From an uncultured Lachnospiraceae bacterium (GTDB lineage Bacteria; Bacillota; Clostridia; Lachnospirales; Lachnospiraceae): 16,157 nt of DNA. The position numbers and the translations under genes were made by a program. The DNA is taken from contig CAJTWA010000026.1 of NCBI GenBank assembly GCA_910580195.1, forward strand, positions 1-16,157, written 5' to 3'. Of the stretch, positions 7,389 through 14,018 are shown in pieces. The notes under the pieces were generated by a model that was not told the DNA's origin, searched no databases, and saw only the letters and a list, made by a program, of their open reading frames with translations. The stretch's first letter is position 1; each line of letters begins with the position of its first letter.

Positions 7389-7961
7389 CTACCTGCATCC
7401 AAGCTGGCGCAGGAGCTTTTGCATTTGGCAGATGCCCTTTTGCTGGGAGGTGATGATGGCATCCAAAATCGGTTTTAACTGAGGGCAGATATCATATTGT
7501 AAGGTGGTTTGTGACATTTCTATGGCGCCCATATGGTGGGGGACCATCTCCCGGATAAAATTTTCATTGAGCTGGTTTTTGTCCGGTGCACAAGACATTT
7601 TTGCGAACATGCTTTGGGTAATTTGGTCGATCCTGCGCTGGTACAGGCAGAGGTCTTGGCTGCAGTTTTTGCGCATCCCGCAGGTACATTGGATTTCCTG
7701 CATGTTTTCAATGCTTTTTGTCTGCTCTGCAATGATGCCGCACGCAATGTCCTGTAAGGGGATGAAGGTGGTATATTGCAGGAGGTTGCGGGACATTTCG
7801 ATGGCTGCCTGATGGTGTGGGACCATCTGCACAATAAAGTTATAAGAAATACTGTTGTTCAGTTCCGCTTCTGTCATTCCCCGTATCATTTCATCCAAGA
7901 TGCAGTGGAAGGTATTCAGGTAATTTTTTGCCACATTGCTTAATTTACATGATGCCTGCAT
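7389..7961 (-). CDS. DUF305 family protein with two DUF305 repeats
   Basis: A 190-residue protein with two copies of the DUF305 signature: MVPHHQAAIEMSRNLLQY around residues 46-63 and MVPHHMGAIEMSQTTLQY around 139-156. The paired histidines (HH) and the following Met/Glu suggest metal binding; DUF305 is a ferritin-like helical family with some members linked to copper handling. Between the halves is a cysteine cluster (CTCGMRKNCSQDLC) that could bind a metal. There is no signal peptide, so it would be cytoplasmic. The ATG at 7959-7961 follows a strong GGAGGAG on the minus strand. The gene is divergent from the serine recombinase. The biological role is not known. Confidence 0.85.
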   Translation of the reverse strand: MQASCKLSNVAKNYLNTFHCILDEMIRGMTEAELNNSISYNFIVQMVPHHQAAIEMSRNLLQYTTFIPLQDIACGIIAEQTKSIENMQEIQCTCGMRKNCSQDLCLYQRRIDQITQSMFAKMSCAPDKNQLNENFIREMVPHHMGAIEMSQTTLQYDICPQLKPILDAIITSQQKGICQMQKLLRQLGCR

Positions 7962-7996
7962 GGTAAAACTCCTCCATAAATCATATCGGTTGCTAT

Positions 7997-8002
7997 ATTA
8001 TA
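7997..8002 (-). promoter_or_regulatory. Putative -10 box of the DUF305 gene
   Basis: A perfect TATAAT lies on the minus strand, 36 bp upstream of the DUF305 start codon, leaving a short leader that contains its GGAGGAG. No good -35 hexamer is seen at 17 bp, so support is partial. Confidence 0.4.
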
Positions 8003-8049
8003 TGCAAAAAGAGCAGAGAGTTGCGGAGGAAGGAATTGGAAAAGGCAGG

Positions 8050-8697
8050 ATGGGACAGATATTTTATGGATATTGCCGCGTCAGCTCCATGGGCCAGAAT
8101 GAGGAAAGGCAGCTTATTGCCATGGCTAAGGCAGGGATACCGGCAGAAAATATTTATGTGGACAAGCAGAGCGGGAGGGATTTTAACCGCCCCAGATATC
8201 AGGAACTGGTAAAAAGGCTGAATGAAAATACAGTCCTTTGCGTCCAGTCCATTGACCGTTTGGGGAGGGATTACCAGGAAATACAGGAACAGTGGAAATA
8301 CATTTCCAAGGTGAAGAAATCAGACATTGTGGTGCTGGACATGCCCCTGTTGGACACCCGGAGGGGGAAAGACCTGATGGGGACGTTTTTGAGCGACATT
8401 GTGCTTCAGGTTTTAAGCTTTGTAGCGGAAAATGAGCGGGATAACATCAAGAAAAGGCAGGCAGAGGGTATAGCGGCGGCAAAAGCCAGGGGGGTGCGGT
8501 TTGGAAGGCCCATGATTCCGCTGCCGGAAAATTTTATGGAAGTCTACCGGAGGTGGAGGGGGAAGGAAATCAATGTGACGCAGGCCGCAGAGCTGTGCGG
8601 CCTGTCAAAGTCCACGTTCCACGACAGGGCAAGGAAGATGGAACATGGGATCTTGGCAGAAGCAGGGAGGAAGGCCTGCCTTACAAAATCTTCGTAG
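8050..8697 (+). CDS. Small serine site-specific recombinase (resolvase/invertase family)
   Basis: A 215-residue protein. The catalytic domain begins FYGYCRVSSMGQNEERQ, with R10 and nucleophile S12. It continues with QSIDRLGRDYQEI (the D-R-L-G-R active-site motif) and the long E helix LSFVAENERDNIKKRQAEG, then GVRFGRP. A C-terminal helix-turn-helix (about 176-196, VTQAAELCGLSKSTFHDRAR) binds the crossover site. The size and layout match Tn3-type resolvases and Hin/Mpi-type DNA invertases, not the large serine integrases. The start is uncertain: the ATG at 8050 is at the family's usual N-terminus but has only a weak, close AGG; an ATG at 8002 would add 16 residues. The gene ends 61 bp before a terminator that overlaps one of two inverted 14-bp sites. 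I infer it recombines those sites; no other target is visible in the window. Confidence 0.9.
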   Translation: MGQIFYGYCRVSSMGQNEERQLIAMAKAGIPAENIYVDKQSGRDFNRPRYQELVKRLNENTVLCVQSIDRLGRDYQEIQEQWKYISKVKKSDIVVLDMPLLDTRRGKDLMGTFLSDIVLQVLSFVAENERDNIKKRQAEGIAAAKARGVRFGRPMIPLPENFMEVYRRWRGKEINVTQAAELCGLSKSTFHDRARKMEHGILAEAGRKACLTKSS

Positions 8698-8757
8698 GCA
8701 GCAGGATTTGCCTGTATGGAGGGGATCCATGGCTTGCCAAATGGCCTGCCAAAAAGG

Positions 8758-8791
8758 AAAATCCAGAAAAGTGTACTTTTCTGGATTTTTT
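8758..8791 (+). terminator. Strong rho-independent terminator after the recombinase, overlapping the left inverted site
   Basis: AAAATCCAGAAAAG (8758-8771) pairs perfectly over 14 bp with CTTTTCTGGATTTT (8776-8789) around a TGTA loop, and runs into a TTTTTT tail (8786-8791). It should stop recombinase transcripts before the dynamin operon in the orientation shown. Inversion of the adjacent segment would separate its two arms. Confidence 0.85.
8767..8780 (+). repeat. Left 14-bp inverted site (IRL), candidate recombinase crossover site
   Basis: AAAAGT-GT-ACTTTT is a near-perfect dyad around the central, non-palindromic dinucleotide GT (8773-8774). Its exact reverse complement occurs at 8882-8895. 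Half-sites flanking an asymmetric central dinucleotide are the design of serine recombinase crossover sites such as hix and res site I. Confidence 0.6.
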
Positions 8792-8803
8792 GCGTCTTTC
8801 TAA

Positions 8804-8832
8804 ATTATATGACAGAAAAGCAGTAATTGCAA
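8804..8832 (-). promoter_or_regulatory. Promoter inside the invertible segment, pointing away from the dynamin operon
   Basis: Read on the minus strand: TTGCAA (8832-8827), 17 bp, then a perfect TATAAT (8809-8804). As drawn it would fire leftward straight into the hairpin at 8758-8791. There is no gene within reach on that strand (the next ends at 7389 and is transcribed from 7961), so the promoter makes sense mainly after inversion. Confidence 0.6.
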
Positions 8833-8856
8833 GAAAATATTATTTTTCAGTATCGT
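8827..8856 (+). promoter_or_regulatory. Weak plus-strand promoter candidate in the current orientation
   Basis: The same palindromic TTGCAA (8827-8832) serves the plus strand with TATCGT (8851-8856; 4 of 6) at 18 bp. It could give basal transcription of the dynamin operon when the main promoter faces away. Confidence 0.3.
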
Positions 8857-8881
8857 CTTTGCTGAATTTTAGCTTGTCCCA

Positions 8882-8895
8882 AAAAGTACACTTTT
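8882..8895 (-). repeat. Right 14-bp inverted site (IRR)
   Basis: AAAAGT-AC-ACTTTT, central dinucleotide 8888-8889, is the exact reverse complement of IRL. It lies directly before the ribosome binding region of the first dynamin gene (AAAAGGGA, 8897-8904). Confidence 0.6.
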
Positions 8896-8909
8896 TAAAA
8901 GGGAAAGCA

Positions 8910-10757
8910 ATGGCAGTTGATTACAGGCAATATGAATTTCAAGTTTATGGGCAGCTTGTCCAGCTTCAGCAGGCAGTGAAAGAAACCTTTGGCCCAAAGG
9001 CAGGCCCATGGCTTGCCCAGATAGCAAAAGTGCAGGAGCAGATGAAGGACCGCCGCTTCTGCGTGGCCGTGGTGGGGGAATTTAAGAGGGGCAAGAGCAG
9101 TTTTATCAATGCGCTGCTGGGGCAGGAGGTGCTTCCAGTAAATGCAAGCCCTGCGACTGCCACGGTAAACCGGGTTACATATGGGGCAGTCCCGAGGGCG
9201 TACCTCTGCTATAAGGACGGCAGCCGCAGGGATGTGGAACTCGGGGAATTAGCCGGCTATGTGACGAAGCTGACAGAAGAATCTGCGGGATATGCTGCCA
9301 GCATCCGGGAGGCGGTGGTAGAGTACCCCTCTATGTTCTGCCAGAATTATGTGGATCTGTTGGATACGCCGGGGATGAACGATGACGAGGGCATGAGTGG
9401 GAAGACCATAGACAGCCTTGGGGATGTGGATTTGGCAATCCTTACGGTGTCGGCCAGCTACCCTTTCAGCGAAACGGAATGTATGTTCATGGTGCAGCTT
9501 CTGGAACATCCGGCAATCAGCCAGATTGTTGTAGCTGTCACTTATATAGACAGGATCAGGGAACAGGAAAGGGAACGCCTCCTTATTTATATCAGGGACA
9601 GGATAAAAGAAGATGTTTTGGGGCGGCTGCGGAAATTTTATCCAGAAGGGGATGGCATATTCCAAAAATATGAAAGGATTTTCCATTCCCTCAGCGTATT
9701 CGGCGTGTCCTCCTTAGACGCCCTTGAAGCCCGCAGGACAGGGGACTTATCCTTGCTTGTGCAAAGCGGCTTTTCTGCGCTGAATGAAAGGCTCCCTGCC
9801 TTAATCTTAAGCAGCCAGAACAGCAGCGCTTTGCAGAGAGCCATGGAGGCGGTGGGGCGGATAGGCCGGGAGTGCCGGGAATCCTATCCCCGGGCAGTAT
9901 CCGGGCTCCGGGAGGACGTAGGGCGCATGGAAGTGCTGAAACACAGGTTTGCAAGGGAAGGGTATGGGCAGGCAGCCTTGGCAGCTGATGGGGCAAGGAT
10001 CCGGCTGTTCGGCTGCCTGAACCAATTTCAGGAGCTTACAAGGCAGGAACTGGAGCATGGGTTTACTGCCTGCTTTTCCCAAAACAGCAGGGAAGGCGGG
10101 GTATCCTGCGGGCAGGTGAAGCAGCAGTGGGAAAAAGCGTACCATAAGGCAGCGGAAAATATCAGGCTGCACCTAGACCCAAAGCTCCAAAGCATTTTCC
10201 GGGACGCCGTGGAAGAAAGCTTTGGGCAGTTCTGCGCCGGGATGCGGGGGATGCTGCAGGAGTTCCAAGGGTATTTTAGCAGGCAGGAACAGGAGCTTAC
10301 CGAGCTGTTTTACGACAGCGCATGGCTGGGCCTTGGGGAAAGCCAAGTGGTTTTTGGATGGACAGCCATGCCCTTGCCGGATAGCGCCGGGCTGCCAGAG
10401 GCGGGAAACCGTGGCAGGGACCAGCAAGGCAAGGCTGCCCCGCCAGGGCCTTGGGGGGATGCAGGGGCCTTGCTGGATGAGATAAGGAAGGCCATTTCTG
10501 GTTCCTTAGATTATTACTGCATAGCCAGAAAAAAGGAGGTATCCGCCATTTGCGAAAAAGCCAGCCAAGAGGCGGAGAAAAGGTTTGAGCAGATTGCAGC
10601 AGGCCTCTTTGTAAGGATCCAGCAGTATGGGGCGTTCCTGAAAGATATGGAGGATAGGCTTAAGTCCGGCCATTGGGAGGCGCGGCTTGGGAAGATAGAG
10701 CAGGAAAATGAAAGGCTGAAAAAAGAGTTTTTGGAGGAATTGCAGCAGGAAACATAA
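8910..10757 (+). CDS. Dynamin-like GTPase 1 (bacterial dynamin family)
   Basis: A 615-residue protein. The N-terminal GTPase domain shows G1 GEFKRGKS (56-63), a switch-I region ASPATATVNRVTYG (T83/T85) and G3 DTPGMND (152-158). At the G4 position it reads TYID (211-214) instead of N/TKxD, so guanine recognition may differ. The rest is long and helical (about 270-615), as in dynamin stalks, ending in a charged coiled coil (GKIEQENERLKKEFLEELQQ). No strongly hydrophobic paddle or membrane segment is seen. The frame stays open upstream to 8553, overlapping the recombinase gene and terminator; the ATG at 8910, after AAAAGGGA, starts a normal-length protein and was chosen. It is the first gene of the operon and 24 bp from the next. 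Its GTPase domain shares many blocks with protein 2 (FCQN.VD, YVTKL, EAVV.YP, NRVTY), so the two probably arose by duplication. The role is presumably membrane remodelling or repair, an inference from the family. Confidence 0.88.
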   Translation: MAVDYRQYEFQVYGQLVQLQQAVKETFGPKAGPWLAQIAKVQEQMKDRRFCVAVVGEFKRGKSSFINALLGQEVLPVNASPATATVNRVTYGAVPRAYLCYKDGSRRDVELGELAGYVTKLTEESAGYAASIREAVVEYPSMFCQNYVDLLDTPGMNDDEGMSGKTIDSLGDVDLAILTVSASYPFSETECMFMVQLLEHPAISQIVVAVTYIDRIREQERERLLIYIRDRIKEDVLGRLRKFYPEGDGIFQKYERIFHSLSVFGVSSLDALEARRTGDLSLLVQSGFSALNERLPALILSSQNSSALQRAMEAVGRIGRECRESYPRAVSGLREDVGRMEVLKHRFAREGYGQAALAADGARIRLFGCLNQFQELTRQELEHGFTACFSQNSREGGVSCGQVKQQWEKAYHKAAENIRLHLDPKLQSIFRDAVEESFGQFCAGMRGMLQEFQGYFSRQEQELTELFYDSAWLGLGESQVVFGWTAMPLPDSAGLPEAGNRGRDQQGKAAPPGPWGDAGALLDEIRKAISGSLDYYCIARKKEVSAICEKASQEAEKRFEQIAAGLFVRIQQYGAFLKDMEDRLKSGHWEARLGKIEQENERLKKEFLEELQQET

Positions 10758-10781
10758 AAAGCAGAAAAGGAGAGGGATCAA

Positions 10782-12833
10782 ATGGCAAATGAAAACACAG
10801 GTACAAACACAGGCTATACCACCTACCAAGGCATGGTTTCCCAAGTCAGCGCCAGCCTGACGGAATTGGAGAAGGTCTGCAAGAAATTAAAGCTGGAGGA
10901 AAGCAGGAAGGATTTGGAGAAAAGCCGGGATAGGCTGGCAAGCCACAAATTTTCCGTAGGCGTCATGGGGGAATTTAAGCGGGGGAAGAGCACAGTCATC
11001 AACTCCATGCTGGAAAAGGAGATTATGCCCTCCGACATCCTGCCCTGTTCCGCCACCATGAACCGGGTCACGTATGACTTGCAGCCCCATGTGGAAATGC
11101 AGATGGTGGACGGCTCGGTAAAGGAAATTTCCGTGGATGAACTGGTCCATTATGTGACGAAGCTGAACAGTGAAAATGAGAGCCGGGCGGCAGGGGTAAA
11201 GGAGGCCGTGGTATATTACCCCTGCAAATTCTGCCAGAATGGGGTGGACATTGTAGACACCCCGGGGCTGAATGACGATGAACGGATGAACAAAATCTGT
11301 GAGGAAGTCATTCCCAAGCTGGATGCGGTCATTATGGTAATCACCCCGGACAACCCCTTTAGCATGAGCGAGGCAGAATTTGTCAGGAGCAAGCTGATGG
11401 CTAGCGACTTAAGCCGCCTGATTTTTTTGGTAAATAAAATCGATACCATACGCCGCGCCGAAGACAGGGAGCGGGTAGTAGCCGACATCAAGCAGCGGAT
11501 CCAAGACAGCGTGCTGGAAAAGATGGCGGAGCTTTACGGGGAGGAATCAAGGGAATACCAAGACGCCAAGCTAAAGCTGGGGAGCATACGGATTTATCCC
11601 ATTTCTGCCCTTGATGCGCTGGACGGGAAAATCGGAGGGGACAACCAGCTCTTGGAAAAAAGCGGCACGATTCCCTTTGAAGAGGCCCTCACCCATATGC
11701 TCACCGAAGAGCGCGGCGCCTTGGAACTGGGGATGCCCCTAAATGTCATCCAAAGGGTGTCCGTGGAGGCCACGAAGTCCGCCATGACACGCAAGGACGC
11801 CTTGGAGCTGAACGGGGAAGAATTTGAAAAACGCCAGCGGGAGGCCTTAGCCCAGATACAGGAGATGCGGGAAAAGAAGAAAAGCGAAGCAAAACGCTTG
11901 TCCGGCAGGGCAGTAGAAATTAAAAGCCAGTTGGAAATGCAGGTGATGAATTTTTATCCGGAACTGGAGAAAAAACTGAAACAGGTGGTGGACGGCGTCC
12001 CCATCGACCCCAAAGGCCTTTCCGGGCAGGCAGGGCAGGAAAATGCCGCAGAACGGCTAAAAAAAGCAGTTTCCGACGAAATGCAGTCCTCCATGGCGCT
12101 GATGTCGGAAAAAATTCAGGTGCAGCTAGAGGAAATCGTTGGGCAAGAGGTGGTGCGCCTCGGGCAGTTTGTAGAAAGGGTATCCAGCCAAGTAGACGCG
12201 CTGCAGGTAAATTTGGGCGCCAATAAGAATGGGTTTGACAAATCAGAGCTGGCAGCATTTGTAGGCGATACCTTATTAGGGGGGCTTGGGATTGGCGGCA
12301 TGGTGTCAGGCTATAAAAATGCCGGGGTAAAAGGCGCGCTGGCAGGCGGCGGGATTAGCTGGGTTGCCACCTTTTCCATGGCATTCCTGCTGGCGTCCAT
12401 GTCTGTGGTAGGGCTGCCTTTGGCCGTGATTAGCTGTGCCGTTGGGAATTCTGCAGGGAAATTCCTCACAGGGAAATTATTTTCCTCGGATATCGGGCAG
12501 CGGCGGCTGGAAGAGCTGCGGTCTGGGATCAAAGGCCAAATCCACCAGATGGTAGTGGAAATGCAGGGCAGGCGGGAACTTGAGAACTGGGTCCAGGAAC
12601 TGATTGACGGGCGGTTCCAAGAACTGTCGGACAACATGGAATCTGAATGTGAACGGATGCTGCAGGAAACTGAGAGCACCATGGATTCCATCAAGGAAGG
12701 TTTAAAGGAGAACGAGATCCAGCGCAGGCATTTGGAAAAAGAGTGCGACACAGCCATTTCCATGATACAGCGGATTAACGAACAGTTAAAGCCCCTCAAT
12801 GAGAAAATCCGGCAAGTGCTGGAGAGCGCATAA
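10782..12833 (+). CDS. Dynamin-like GTPase 2 with hydrophobic membrane segment
   Basis: A 683-residue dynamin-family protein with a complete GTP-binding set: G1 GEFKRGKS (63-70), the switch-I region CSATMNRVTY, G3 DTPGLND (159-165) and canonical G4 NKID (218-221). Long helical regions follow. Residues about 497-565 are glycine-rich and hydrophobic (TLLGGLGIGGMV, then WVATFSMAFLLASMSVVGLPLAVISCAV), probably one or two membrane-inserting hairpins equivalent to the paddle of bacterial dynamin-like proteins. Of the three dynamins here only this one has such a segment, so it may be the membrane anchor of a mixed complex; related Campylobacter dynamin pairs are known to assemble as hetero-oligomers. 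A good AAGGAGAGGG precedes the ATG, 24 bp after gene 1. The last codons lie within the first unit of a 66-bp tandem repeat. Confidence 0.92.
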   Translation: MANENTGTNTGYTTYQGMVSQVSASLTELEKVCKKLKLEESRKDLEKSRDRLASHKFSVGVMGEFKRGKSTVINSMLEKEIMPSDILPCSATMNRVTYDLQPHVEMQMVDGSVKEISVDELVHYVTKLNSENESRAAGVKEAVVYYPCKFCQNGVDIVDTPGLNDDERMNKICEEVIPKLDAVIMVITPDNPFSMSEAEFVRSKLMASDLSRLIFLVNKIDTIRRAEDRERVVADIKQRIQDSVLEKMAELYGEESREYQDAKLKLGSIRIYPISALDALDGKIGGDNQLLEKSGTIPFEEALTHMLTEERGALELGMPLNVIQRVSVEATKSAMTRKDALELNGEEFEKRQREALAQIQEMREKKKSEAKRLSGRAVEIKSQLEMQVMNFYPELEKKLKQVVDGVPIDPKGLSGQAGQENAAERLKKAVSDEMQSSMALMSEKIQVQLEEIVGQEVVRLGQFVERVSSQVDALQVNLGANKNGFDKSELAAFVGDTLLGGLGIGGMVSGYKNAGVKGALAGGGISWVATFSMAFLLASMSVVGLPLAVISCAVGNSAGKFLTGKLFSSDIGQRRLEELRSGIKGQIHQMVVEMQGRRELENWVQELIDGRFQELSDNMESECERMLQETESTMDSIKEGLKENEIQRRHLEKECDTAISMIQRINEQLKPLNEKIRQVLESA

Positions 12834-13005
12834 GGGACGCCGGGCTCCAATATGCCGATTTTGGGCTGGAAAATCCAGCAAGTGCTGGAGAGCGCATAAG
12901 GGACGCCGGATCCTAATGTGCCAGTCTTGGGCAGGAAAATCCAGCAAGTGCTGGGGAGCTAAGGGATACTGGATGCCAATGTGCCGTTTTTGGGCTGGAA
13001 AAGGG
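12803..13005 (+). repeat. 66-bp tandem repeats from the dynamin 2 stop region to the peptidase gene
   Basis: Units start at 12803, 12869 and 12935 (each GAAAATCC.GCAAGTGCTGG), with a decayed fourth start at 12998; periods are 66, 66 and 63. The first unit holds the last codons and stop of dynamin 2. Each unit carries a short hairpin (CCAGC-AAGT-GCTGG at 12875-12888 and 12941-12954; the first, 12809-12822, has one G-U pair). The repeats fill the only long gap (228 bp) inside the dynamin operon. Confidence 0.9.
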
Positions 13006-13061
13006 CAGGAAGGGATTTCCAAGCAATTTGGGAGAAACAGAAGGGATGCGTGATTGAAAAT

Positions 13062-14009
13062 ATGGAACATACACAGGTAGGGTTTCGGGAGTATGTGCAA
13101 AGGCGCAAGGCAATGGAAGACGCCCGGCTTTCCGGCAACGGCCTGCCGGATTATGCCTTTGCCATGGATTATGAACTGAGGAAAAAGCTGGATTCCATCC
13201 CGCATTTATACAGCATAGGGAAAAATATCTGCGGAACCGTGGCAAGCCGCTATATGCATGAATTTAACATGCGCAACCTCCTCGTAGGCCCGGAACAGTT
13301 CCCGGAGGTGTACCAGATAGGATGCGAGTGCGCAAGGCGGCTGGGCATTGGGATTCCCAATATTTACATTATAGACGACCAGAGCATTAATGCCTTTACC
13401 ATAGCAACGGACGACGTGGAGCCAGTCATTGCCGTCCACAGCGGCCTGTATGAGCGGTTCACCCTTGGGGAACTGAAATGCGTCATCGGCCATGAGTGCG
13501 GCCATATCCACAATAAGCACGGGATTTACAATATGCTGGGCAGCCTCTTAATCCAGACCGGCCTAGTGGCAGGGGTTGCCACCGGGCTGGTGTCCTCCCA
13601 GCTTCTTTCGCTGCTTACCATGAGCAGCCAATTGGCCTTAAATGCGTGGAGCAGGGCAGCGGAAGTCACCTGCGACCGGGCAGGGCTGATTTGCTGCGAC
13701 AGCGTGGAGGATGCCTACCGTGTCAACGCCAAATTTACTTATGGGGCAGCCTTCGGGGAACAAGCCATCAATTTAGAAGCCTTGCGGAGCCAGCTAGAAA
13801 AAAATATGGAGAGCATTGCAAGGTTTGATGAGCTTTTATACGACCACCCGGTAGCCGCACGGCGGATTGCAGCGGAAATGGAATTTGCGGAATGTGAGGT
13901 GTTCTACCGTTGGCGGCCAGAATTGAAGGAACCCGGGGCGGTGATGCGCCCCAAGCAGGAAACGGACGAACGCTGCCGCAGGTATGTGGATGTTTCGAAG
14001 AAAGGGTAG
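13062..14009 (+). CDS. M48-family zinc metallopeptidase
   Basis: A 315-residue protein. The zinc motif is HECGH (144-148) in VIGHECGHIHNKHG; the third ligand is E201 in SRAAEVTCDRAG, the M48 SR-x-x-E-x-x-x-D pattern. Between them a hydrophobic stretch (about 157-192, GSLLIQTGLVAGVATGLVSSQLL split over two helices) matches the membrane-facing region of HtpX/OMA1-type peptidases. Upstream, FTLGELKCV and the INAFTIA segment (NAF..) are also typical. There is no signal peptide. The start is uncertain: ATG 13062 was chosen, GTG 13050 is closer to AAGGGA (13041-13046), and the frame is open up into the repeats at 12981. It lies between dynamin genes 2 and 3, nine bases before gene 3, so it is probably co-translated and functionally tied to the dynamins, perhaps processing them or a membrane partner. 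Confidence 0.88.
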   Translation: MEHTQVGFREYVQRRKAMEDARLSGNGLPDYAFAMDYELRKKLDSIPHLYSIGKNICGTVASRYMHEFNMRNLLVGPEQFPEVYQIGCECARRLGIGIPNIYIIDDQSINAFTIATDDVEPVIAVHSGLYERFTLGELKCVIGHECGHIHNKHGIYNMLGSLLIQTGLVAGVATGLVSSQLLSLLTMSSQLALNAWSRAAEVTCDRAGLICCDSVEDAYRVNAKFTYGAAFGEQAINLEALRSQLEKNMESIARFDELLYDHPVAARRIAAEMEFAECEVFYRWRPELKEPGAVMRPKQETDERCRRYVDVSKKG

Positions 14010-14018
14010 GGGAAAGCC

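Larger units (their letters stand above)
8767..8895. promoter_or_regulatory. Candidate invertible promoter segment (inverton) upstream of the dynamin operon
   Basis: The segment is bounded by IRL and IRR (centre to centre 115 bp), starts 70 bp after a serine recombinase gene and ends 15 bp before the first dynamin start codon. It holds a promoter on the minus strand and no gene. Crossover at the central dinucleotides would map the -10 box to about 8853-8858 on the plus strand, about 51 bp before the ATG at 8910. The orientation shown is inferred to be OFF or low. An alternative is that the two dyads are operator sites for a repressor. Confidence 0.55.

Noticed and set aside
8553..8909. Upstream extension of the dynamin 1 reading frame
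   Set aside because: It overlaps the recombinase gene, the terminator and the inverted sites, and has no family similarity; the ATG at 8910 gives a normal dynamin N-terminus.
9249..9686. Long minus-strand frames inside the dynamin genes
   Set aside because: They are shadows of strongly coding plus-strand genes with clear GTPase motifs, and lack ribosome binding sites and recognisable domains.
12803..13005. CRISPR array
   Set aside because: The units are continuous 66-bp repeats with no unique spacers, no short palindromic repeat/spacer alternation and no cas genes.
12799..13053. 84-codon frame with 22-residue repeats rich in Cys, Trp and Arg
   Set aside because: It is open only because the 66-bp repeat is a multiple of three; it starts inside dynamin 2, and other frames, including a minus-strand one, are open there too.
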